Part shown: positions 1 through 6,011 of the stretch, one piece after another
Layout: each line of letters begins with the position of its first letter
Numbering within the stretch: position 1 is the stretch's first letter
Source: Bacteroidales bacterium
GTDB lineage: Bacteria > Bacteroidota > Bacteroidia > Bacteroidales > JAADJA01
Reading direction: 5' to 3'
NCBI GenBank assembly: GCA_021107975.1
Contig: JAIORT010000715.1
Span: 1 to 8,439 of the forward strand
Length of the DNA stretch: 8,439 nt
The notes under the pieces: model-generated
What the model was told of the DNA's origin: nothing
What the model saw: only the letters and a program-made list of their open reading frames with translations
Databases searched by the model: none
Position numbers and translations under genes: made by a program

Positions 1-2300
1 CCTTTTTGCAGGTTATTGATGTTTAACCGGAGTTCATTTTCTCCTGCCAGTTTTCCTGAAATAACATTTTCGCCCCTTACGTTAAATATGGCAAAAGTTC
101 CGTTTGTTGTTTTGTGAGATAATTTAACAGTTAATTTATCATAAACCGGATTTGGGAACAACCGGATGTTGTTTTCATTTTTCAAACAGTAATTTACACC
201 TGAAAAGAAATTATAATCATTTTCGAATTTATCCTTAATGTAACTGCAATATTCTTTCAGCAACTCGACCGATGACCACGGAGTTCCGTTGTAATCCCTT
301 GCCCATACGAAAGCAAGGTCAATTTGCTGTACATCTCCAGGTTCAAAAGTAAAAGGACCGGATGTTCCGACTCCTCTCCTGTCGTAAGGATTATTTCCTG
401 TTATTTCCTCGGTCCAGTAATAACCGTTTTGATTAAAACCCCCGTTTGGCAATATTCCGTTTGTTCCCCAGTTACAAGTGTCGGAATCTCCAGGAAACAT
501 GAAATTACACTCTGGGCCTAAAGCTCCAGAGTTGATATGCCCGTTACTGCCATATAAACATTTTATATTATCCTTCCAGTATCCTCTCAAATAATTATAA
601 TATTCCGCTGCAATTTGGGGATCGCCTTGTGGACCCCCTGAATTATTAAAATAAAAAAACCCGGTCATTCCCAGTCTTTCGTTATCCACAATAGTATCGC
701 CGAAATTTAAACCATTAATACTTTCATCGCATATTTGATTACCATTTACATCGTATTTAGGATTGTCAATTCCATCGGCATTCATAAAGGGACCTCCCAG
801 AAACATTATACCTTGTGCCGGAGGATGTTCTCCGTAAGCTTCAGGTTCGCCATTGCCATCAACAGGTATCCCATTATAGGTATAATAAAACCCCCTTTGC
901 ACATCGCAGCCGATATAATCGTCCCATGCATAACCTAAATCGGTGTCAGTATAAGAACCGATATAAGTATCGTGATAAGTTGTATCGGAAAGGTTAATTA
1001 TGTCGTAATGCAAAAAGGTAGTACTCCATAAGGCTGAATCTTCGGGTGTGTCAAAAGCATACGCCATGGCATGTATCTCAATACCGAGCGGAACACCGTT
1101 TGTTTCCGAATGAAAATCTCTGGCATCATTAAAAATAAAGAATAAAGCCTGATCACCTTTTATTAACGGGTAATCGCCATCCATTGATTCATATATTCCA
1201 TCATTATTATTGTCGTAATATGGCGCCAATTGTGCAAGCTGACCTGCCGATTCATCGCCGTTACCGGGCCAGGATAATATATCTTCAATAGGAGCGTAGC
1301 CGCTTTCCCACCAGTGTGCTTTATGATATTCAATTTCTTGTTTTGTCAGTTTCCATATCTTAAACCATTTTGCATCATAAATCGAATCGTAAACATCCGA
1401 AACAGGTCCGTGCCAGTAATCTTCACCCACCTGCCTGTACCGCTCGCCTGCCAGATGAAGATTATCATTCTCATCAAGACCGCCTATCCAGAATGAATTT
1501 GAGAAAATTGAAGCCTTTGTGCTTCCATTCGGAACAAAATACTTAGCCCCGGTACCTCCCGGCATATCCCAAAAATGATTTCCGAAGCAGTTGAAACGGG
1601 CATTTACATTGTTAATGTTTAAAGAATCATAGAAACTGATATTTTCAATTTTATAATATAATAATCCGTAATCAAATGAATTATAGATATTGTTAGTATC
1701 TTCAGTTATTAAATAGGGTAATCTTCCATATCCTTTATGTAAAGTATAGTAATCATTAAAATTTATGATTATTTCAATAGTACTATCGTAAATTATATTA
1801 CTATTTCTATAAAGATAAAAAGAGTCTCCATTAGGATCATAATCATTTAACAAGACATTTACTGTTGAAGAATATCCCGGTGAACAGGTAATTGTATCGT
1901 TTCTTGCTACAGGAGCATTTATACTCATCTGCGGGTTTACATATAAATATGCCCAATTTGACATTGATGTTGTATCTTCAACCTCATACACCCTGTAAAC
2001 AAATACATGCTCAATTATAGAATTAGAACTAAAACCGAAATCATAAATAATAGTGCTGTCTGTGAATATTATCGTATCTGCAGAGCCTTGCTGATATACT
2101 TCTGCAATTTCAATCGGGTCTCCATCCGGATCATAATCATTAATAAGTACGTTAAATTCAAATGTGTTATTCCCGCCTGGTACAAACTCAAGTATAATAA
2201 TACTGCTGTCATTAATTGCTACCGGCGGATTGTTTTGCGCATTGATTTTAATAATTGCGACACAAAACACTGCTATAAATAATAAATAACCCTTTTTCAT
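1..2300 (-). CDS. Large secreted protein with type IX sorting domain (3' end cut by window edge)
   Basis: The minus strand is open from the ATG at 2300-2298 to base 1: 766 full codons with no stop, so the gene runs off the window. Residues 1-22 form a signal peptide (KK, hydrophobic stretch, then INA before Q22). Residues ~23-127 and ~128-200 look like two related Ig/cadherin-like units: NVLINDYDPDGD at 50-61 is echoed by NVLLNDYDPNGD at 148-159. The large middle part carries a calcium-loop-like stretch, D363 to D374 (DNNNDGIY...DGDYP), a motif I know from other large Bacteroidota secreted proteins but not as an enzyme signature. From ~708 the sequence reads NNIRLFPNPVYDKLTV and ends LNINNLQKG, the type IX (Por) C-terminal sorting domain, missing only its last ~10-15 residues. 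The protein should be exported by Sec and then delivered to the surface or medium. It starts 12 bases after the upstream secreted-protein gene, suggesting cotranscription. No catalytic motif was recognised; function unknown. Confidence 0.9.
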   Translation of the reverse strand, partial: MKKGYLLFIAVFCVAIIKINAQNNPPVAINDSSIIILEFVPGGNNTFEFNVLINDYDPDGDPIEIAEVYQQGSADTIIFTDSTIIYDFGFSSNSIIEHVFVYRVYEVEDTTSMSNWAYLYVNPQMSINAPVARNDTITCSPGYSSTVNVLLNDYDPNGDSFYLYRNSNIIYDSTIEIIINFNDYYTLHKGYGRLPYLITEDTNNIYNSFDYGLLYYKIENISFYDSLNINNVNARFNCFGNHFWDMPGGTGAKYFVPNGSTKASIFSNSFWIGGLDENDNLHLAGERYRQVGEDYWHGPVSDVYDSIYDAKWFKIWKLTKQEIEYHKAHWWESGYAPIEDILSWPGNGDESAGQLAQLAPYYDNNNDGIYESMDGDYPLIKGDQALFFIFNDARDFHSETNGVPLGIEIHAMAYAFDTPEDSALWSTTFLHYDIINLSDTTYHDTYIGSYTDTDLGYAWDDYIGCDVQRGFYYTYNGIPVDGNGEPEAYGEHPPAQGIMFLGGPFMNADGIDNPKYDVNGNQICDESINGLNFGDTIVDNERLGMTGFFYFNNSGGPQGDPQIAAEYYNYLRGYWKDNIKCLYGSNGHINSGALGPECNFMFPGDSDTCNWGTNGILPNGGFNQNGYYWTEEITGNNPYDRRGVGTSGPFTFEPGDVQQIDLAFVWARDYNGTPWSSVELLKEYCSYIKDKFENDYNFFSGVNYCLKNENNIRLFPNPVYDKLTVKLSHKTTNGTFAIFNVRGENVISGKLAGENELRLNINNLQK

Positions 2301-2312
2301 TTTATTTAGATT

Positions 2313-4898
2313 TTAATTTTTAACAATCTTCATCACCATTGCCTTGTTTTCGTTCTGAACCTCTATAAAATAAACACCTTTGGTAAAATCCTTACAATTT
2401 ATTTTACAGACATCATTTTCATAATTAGCTTTAAATTCTGTTTCATATACTTTCCTGCCAATTAAATTAAAAACAGAAATTTGCACAGGCTCTCCAAAAA
2501 ATATTTCATTGAATTTAACAGATATTTTATCAGTTGCAGGATTAGGATAAATGTTTACATATTGACTTACATTAAAGTCATTAATTCCGGCATTATCAAT
2601 TACCGTTAGTTTAGCTTCCTCAGTATATACCGTATCACATTCATTAAAAATCTGGCAGCGGTAATAACCTGTATCGCTCAGTTGGACGGATTCAATAGGA
2701 TATATATGAAAATTGGCTCCGGGAATATCAACACCATTTTTCTGCCATTGATAGGACAAAGGTAATGTCCCGGTTACGGCTAAATTAAAAGCAATATAAG
2801 TATTGATATTAGCTGTAATGTCGATTGGATGTCCGGTGATTTCGGGAGGAGTCATAACTATAACCGTAAAAACATCACTCTCTGCCATGCCTCCTTCATT
2901 AAAAACATAGCAGTTGTAATATCCTCCGTCATAAGCAGTGATTGGATTAAATGTTAAATAATTAAAAGTACCGCCCGAAATCATATAATTAGATTTTAAC
3001 CACTGATAATTCAACGAGTTTCCGATAGCATCTATTTGCAATGATATATCAGTGCCGGCACAAACAATAGTATCAATGGGCTGTTCAATAATAAAAGGAG
3101 CCAAATAAGTTCCACAATCAGTGTACATAACAGTACCATTTTCTCCGGTTAGATAACCATGTAAAGAATCGGTGAAAACAAGACAATTCAAATTCGTATT
3201 ATTAATAATTCCACCGTTTTGATTTACCCAGTGCAAACCACCGTCAATAGTGTGAAACAAAGCTTCGTTCGGTCCACATACCCATCCGTTCAGCGAATCA
3301 GTAAAGGAAATAGATTTGAAATAATCGGCATACTCCGGTGAAAGTTGGATAGTCCAATCTTCCCCTCCGTTTGTTGTAGTTAAAATTACTTGACCGCCAG
3401 CTATCCAGCCTTTGTTTTGATTGATAAAACTAATGGCATATAAATTATTATCACAAGGAGTCTCTTGCAAAATCCAGGTGTTACCTCCATCAGTCGTATG
3501 TACAATAGTGCCTTCTGTACCCACAACCCATCCGATATTTTGATCGACGAAACAAACATCATAAAATCTTTTGTATATTCCGGTATTTATTTCAGTCCAG
3601 TTATTTCCTCCATCAGTTGTTTTAAAAATAAAACCGTTATCCCCCGCTATCCAACCTGTTTCAGGGTTTATAAAGGTAATTCCGTATAAAATATAAGAAG
3701 TATTTATTTCTTTTGTAATCCAATCGTCTCCGCTATTATTTGTATAAAGTAATTTACCAAACAAACCAACAATCCATCCTGTATTTTCATTGGTAAAAAC
3801 TACTTCATTCAAATCCTCATAAGTATTTGAATTTTGCTCCGACCAATTTTCACCCCCATCGTTACTAAAAATAATAGCACCGGAATTACCAACTGCATAT
3901 AATTTATTTTCAGCAGCCAAACATAAACTGTTCAAATCGTAAGTAAATCCCGAATAGGTGTTTGTCCAGCTATATCCTCCATCAGTTGAGTAACATATAT
4001 TATAATCCCCCACAGCACATCCGAAATTTTCATTGGGAAAAGCTGCTGCATTTATATTAGAACAAGACAGTTCAACCTCCTGCCACGAACTGCCACCGTT
4101 ATTTGTAATATAACAATATTGTTCGGTAGCAACTCTGCCTGAATTTTCATCAAAAAACCGCACTTTAAAAATATCCCCATTAAAATTCATTTGAACCGTA
4201 TCCCAGGAAACCCCACCATCTATTGACTTTAACAAAATACCATTATTTGCACCTATCCAGCCTGTTGTTTCATTAATAAAAAAGATATCATTTAAGTTAC
4301 TTAAACCTCCCAATTCTGACATTATCCATTCTTCACCCCCGTTTGTCGTTTTTAATACTTCATTATATCTCAAAATTATCCAACCTGTATTTTCATCTAA
4401 AAAAAATATTTTTTTAATTCTTCTACAGGAAAAACCGGTATCATTTTGCGGCAACCAATCCTCGCCGCCGTTTTCGGTTTTATATAATTTTTCTTGCTCT
4501 CCCCCCATCCATCCGGTTAATTCATCAATAAAAAAAATAGAATTTATTGAAAAATTACCGGTATAATTCAATACCCAGTCCTCTCCGCCGTTTTCTGTTT
4601 TATAAACCTCATTACCTGCAATAAAGCCAATATCTTCATTAACAAAAAATATACAATCAAAATCATTACCGGAATAATAAGAATATTGCCTGTTCCACTT
4701 TACACCCCCATCTTCCGTATGTATAATTACACCATTATTACCAACAGCCCAGCCATGAAACTCATCAATAAAATAAACATCATACAGCTTAACATCGGGC
4801 AGCTTAGGATTTAATTGCTGCCAAACAGTTTGAGAAAAGGAAATTTTAACAGAAAAAAAACATAATACCGATACGAATAAAATAATGGCTTTTTTCAT
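2313..4898 (-). CDS. Secreted 14-blade Ycf48/BNR-like propeller protein with Ig-like domains and type IX sorting domain
   Basis: The protein is 861 residues from the ATG at 4898. Residues 1-22 (MKKAIILF...SFS) are a signal peptide. Residues ~36-596 hold 14 tandem units of ~40 residues, each with a GW-x-x-G turn and a T-x-(D/N)GG-x-x-W strand, as in Ycf48/HCF136 and BNR-type propellers. Residues ~598-682 and ~683-768 are two Ig-like domains (YQW...DGGYYNC and YQW...DTGYYRC). The end carries VNIYPNPATDK (around 782) through GVYFIEV and a basic MKIVKN tail, a complete type IX sorting domain. Fourteen blades would suit two seven-bladed propellers. The family's best-known member assembles photosystem II, but a secreted Bacteroidota version has no such role; surface binding of protein or glycan is inferred. 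The frame stays open to 4955, but that earlier start would overlap the promoter candidate and put a polar stretch before the signal peptide, so 4898 is preferred. The gene leads a likely operon with the next secreted protein. Confidence 0.92.
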   Translation of the reverse strand: MKKAIILFVSVLCFFSVKISFSQTVWQQLNPKLPDVKLYDVYFIDEFHGWAVGNNGVIIHTEDGGVKWNRQYSYYSGNDFDCIFFVNEDIGFIAGNEVYKTENGGEDWVLNYTGNFSINSIFFIDELTGWMGGEQEKLYKTENGGEDWLPQNDTGFSCRRIKKIFFLDENTGWIILRYNEVLKTTNGGEEWIMSELGGLSNLNDIFFINETTGWIGANNGILLKSIDGGVSWDTVQMNFNGDIFKVRFFDENSGRVATEQYCYITNNGGSSWQEVELSCSNINAAAFPNENFGCAVGDYNICYSTDGGYSWTNTYSGFTYDLNSLCLAAENKLYAVGNSGAIIFSNDGGENWSEQNSNTYEDLNEVVFTNENTGWIVGLFGKLLYTNNSGDDWITKEINTSYILYGITFINPETGWIAGDNGFIFKTTDGGNNWTEINTGIYKRFYDVCFVDQNIGWVVGTEGTIVHTTDGGNTWILQETPCDNNLYAISFINQNKGWIAGGQVILTTTNGGEDWTIQLSPEYADYFKSISFTDSLNGWVCGPNEALFHTIDGGLHWVNQNGGIINNTNLNCLVFTDSLHGYLTGENGTVMYTDCGTYLAPFIIEQPIDTIVCAGTDISLQIDAIGNSLNYQWLKSNYMISGGTFNYLTFNPITAYDGGYYNCYVFNEGGMAESDVFTVIVMTPPEITGHPIDITANINTYIAFNLAVTGTLPLSYQWQKNGVDIPGANFHIYPIESVQLSDTGYYRCQIFNECDTVYTEEAKLTVIDNAGINDFNVSQYVNIYPNPATDKISVKFNEIFFGEPVQISVFNLIGRKVYETEFKANYENDVCKINCKDFTKGVYFIEVQNENKAMVMKIVKN
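3111..4793 (-). repeat. Fourteen tandem propeller-blade repeats within the coding sequence
   Basis: Roughly 120-base units repeat across this part of the gene. At protein level the 14 turn motifs in order are GWAVG, GFIAG, GWMGG, GWIIL, GWIGA, GRVAT, GCAVG, LYAVG, GWIVG, GWIAG, GWVVG, GWIAG, GWVCG, GYLTG. Thirteen are followed by a T-x-x-GG-x-x-W type strand; the last ends early at TDCG (C595). Units 6-8 are the most degenerate. Short DNA-level identities survive, for example CCTCCATCAG on the plus strand near 3485, 3608 and 3976, but most units differ greatly at DNA level, so the array is old rather than freshly amplified. Confidence 0.85.
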
Positions 4899-4923
4899 AA
4901 TTTGATCATTTTTTAGGAGTGTG

Positions 4924-4956
4924 CTAATATAAGAAAATAAATAGCAGTATGTCAAA
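4924..4956 (-). promoter_or_regulatory. Candidate promoter of the secreted-protein operon
   Basis: Reading the minus strand, TTTG at 4956-4953 (also the start of TTGACA, 4955-4950) is followed after 21 bases by TATATTAG at 4931-4924. The latter matches five of the six fixed bases of the Bacteroidota -7 element TAnnTTTG, and its first six bases also resemble a sigma-70 -10 box. The -7 element ends 26 bases before the ATG at 4898, implying a short leader. Read by eye; the start of transcription is not known. Confidence 0.45.
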
Positions 4957-4958
4957 AT

Positions 4959-5014
4959 AAATCAGTTTACGGTGAGATAAAATCAGTTAACGGTTAGAAT
5001 GATAGTAAACTGAT
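4959..5014. repeat. Direct and inverted repeats upstream of the operon promoter, possible operator
   Basis: AAATCAGTTTACGGTGAGA at 4959-4977 recurs as AAATCAGTTAACGGTTAGA at 4980-4998, with 2 mismatches in 19 and a 21-base period, about two helical turns. In addition ATCAGTTTAC (4961-4970) is perfectly matched in inverted orientation by GTAAACTGAT (5005-5014). The cluster sits just upstream of the -33 element of the secreted-protein operon. That placement and spacing suit a regulator that binds side by side on one DNA face, but no such protein is encoded in the window. Confidence 0.5.
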
Positions 5015-5200
5015 GCTGAACGAAAATGCAAAAAGAATACAACATATCTAACACATTAGCAACTCTTTTATGTTTTCGTTTATCGCAAAGTTTACGACAC
5101 GAAGTTAGTACGTAGGTATGCGTTTCAGTATAATTAAATATAGTCTGCCAACTCACTGCCCTAAGTTTAATATTAGGAAGTTCTTTTCTTTTTCTTTTAG
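5015..5200. other. Intergenic stretch without a recognised feature
   Basis: This is the central part of the 358-base gene-free gap between the divergent transcription units. I see no reading frame of useful length, no tRNA and no transposase remnant. Weak structure only: AACGAAAA (5019-5026) is inverted at 5073-5080, AGTTTACG (5089-5096) repeats eight bases of the upstream motif at 4964-4971, and CCTAA/TTAGG (5160-5177) could form a short stem. None is strong enough to name. Confidence 0.4.
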
Positions 5201-5201
5201 T

Positions 5202-5233
5202 ATTGTAAAAATTGTAAAAATTAATTAAATTTG
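5202..5233 (+). promoter_or_regulatory. Bacteroidota-type promoter of the toxin-antitoxin pair
   Basis: TAAATTTG at 5226-5233 matches the -7 consensus TAnnTTTG exactly, and ATTG at 5202-5205 lies 20 bases upstream as a three-of-four match to the -33 TTTG. The antitoxin ATG at 5257 follows 23 bases after the -7 element, so the leader should be short. An AG-rich stretch (AAAAGAAGA, around 5245-5253) precedes the start. Confidence 0.6.
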
Positions 5234-5239
5234 TAAAAA
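5203..5239 (+). repeat. Three copies of TTGTAAAAA across the toxin-antitoxin promoter
   Basis: The nonamer TTGTAAAAA occurs at 5203-5211, directly again at 5212-5220, and a third time at 5231-5239. The first copy overlaps the -33 element; the third overlaps the end of the -7 element and the expected transcription start. A palindrome, TTAATTAA, lies at 5221-5228. Toxin-antitoxin pairs are commonly autorepressed, so this is a plausible operator, but AT-rich promoters produce such repeats by chance too. Confidence 0.4.
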
Positions 5240-5256
5240 ATTATTAAAAGAAGATT

Positions 5257-5502
5257 ATGCTTGCATATAAAATTCAAACCCAAATAGATGAACAGGGAAA
5301 TATACTACTTTACGACCTGCCTTTTAAAAATCGGCAGACAGTTGAAGTTATTATCCTGATTAATGACAAAGTTCAATCTAAAGATAAAGAAGATCAAAGA
5401 ATAGCTCGACTAAAAGCCTCTTTTGGAACAATAAAAAGTCCGGCCAATTTGCCGGATAAATTATTAATACGTGAAAAAATCTACGAAAACGATGGAAGAT
5501 GA
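5257..5502 (+). CDS. Antitoxin-like small protein paired with a PIN-domain toxin
   Basis: This 81-residue protein precedes a PIN-domain ribonuclease and its TGA stop overlaps that gene's ATG (ATGA at 5499-5502), the usual layout of VapBC-type modules, where the antitoxin comes first and the two are made together. Residues 1-36 alternate in a beta-strand pattern (YKIQTQIDEQGNILLYDL, then VEVIILIND), which resembles the N-terminal strand region of many antitoxins with a swapped-hairpin fold. Residues 37-50 are charged, and the tail (SFGTIKSPANLP...REKIYENDGR) is the sort of flexible segment that wraps round a toxin's active site. I recognise the type by context and composition rather than by a decisive motif; the DNA-binding fold was not established. 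A VapB-like antitoxin is the best call. Confidence 0.75.
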   Translation: MLAYKIQTQIDEQGNILLYDLPFKNRQTVEVIILINDKVQSKDKEDQRIARLKASFGTIKSPANLPDKLLIREKIYENDGR

Positions 5503-5921
5503 TACTATTAGATACTAACATTATTTTACGTTCAAAACAGGTCGGTTCATACCATCATAAAGAAGTAACAGAAAAGCTTATTGAATTAATTACATCGGGA
5601 GAAGAACTTGTTATTTGTCCTCAGATTATCTACGAGTTTTATGTCATCGCCACCCGTCCGGCAGATAAAAACGGTTTAGGCTTGTCGCCGGAAACAGCAA
5701 TAAAAGAAGTTATAAATTTACTTGAAACTTATACAATGCTTGAAGAAAACGAACAAGTATTTTTCAATTGGCAACAACTAATAAAAGAATACAAAGTTAG
5801 TGGGAAAACCGCTCATGATACCAGAATAGTAGCATTAATGCTGGCTAATGAAATAACCAAACTTTATACAATTAATCAATCGGATTTTAAACGTTATAAG
5901 CCAAATATCGAATTAATATAA
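5499..5921 (+). CDS. vapC: PIN-domain ribonuclease toxin, VapC-like
   Basis: The 140-residue protein has the order of acidic motifs of a PIN-domain metal-dependent ribonuclease: D5 in ILLDTNI, E46 in IIYEFYVIATRP, D107 in GKTAHDTRIVALML, and N126/D129 in LYTINQSDF, which together would hold Mg2+ or Mn2+. Length and layout are normal for VapC toxins, which cleave tRNA or rRNA to slow growth until the antitoxin neutralises them. All key positions are kept and the frame is intact, so it looks functional. Its start overlaps the antitoxin stop by four bases, implying translational coupling and no promoter of its own. The RNA target cannot be read from the sequence. The next gene begins 90 bases downstream. 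Confidence 0.88.
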   Translation: MILLDTNIILRSKQVGSYHHKEVTEKLIELITSGEELVICPQIIYEFYVIATRPADKNGLGLSPETAIKEVINLLETYTMLEENEQVFFNWQQLIKEYKVSGKTAHDTRIVALMLANEITKLYTINQSDFKRYKPNIELI

Positions 5922-5956
5922 ATAAGAATGCTAATATGCAACTCGCAACAATATTT

Positions 5957-5988
5957 TTTGTTTGCAGCCTTGTGTCGCATTAAATATT
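5957..5988 (+). promoter_or_regulatory. Possible promoter of the glycoside hydrolase gene
   Basis: TTTG at 5957-5960 is followed after 20 bases by TAAATATT at 5981-5988, which fits four of the six fixed bases of TAnnTTTG. The spacing to the -33-like box and the 23 bases left before the ATG at 6012 are close to those of the two other promoter candidates in this window. The sequence is AT-rich, so a chance match is possible, and read-through from the toxin gene is not excluded. Confidence 0.3.
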
Positions 5989-6011
5989 ATAAATTATTAA
6001 AGAAAAACATT

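Noticed and set aside
735..997. Plus-strand open frames opposite the left secreted-protein gene
   Set aside because: They lie opposite a continuous 766-codon minus-strand gene with clear signal peptide and sorting domain; their translations have no protein-like pattern.
3111..4793. Regular ~120-base repetition considered as a CRISPR array or tandem DNA repeat
   Set aside because: The repetition follows the reading frame and is protein-level propeller structure; units are poorly conserved in DNA and have no constant repeat/spacer pattern.
4899..4955. In-frame extension of the propeller gene to an earlier ATG at 4955
   Set aside because: It would put 19 polar and aromatic residues before a textbook signal peptide and would overlap the -33/-7 promoter candidate.
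5019..5080. AACGAAAA / TTTTCGTT inverted repeat as a possible mobile-element end
   Set aside because: Only 8 bases, 46 apart, with no transposase, target duplication or further terminal similarity.
5160..5177. CCTAA/TTAGG stem followed by a T-rich run, terminator-like on the plus strand
   Set aside because: The stem is only 5 AT-rich pairs and no plus-strand gene lies upstream that would need a terminator.
5928..6011. In-frame extension of the glycoside hydrolase to an ATG at 5928
   Set aside because: The 28 added residues would block the lipoprotein signal and overlap an AT-rich promoter-like stretch.
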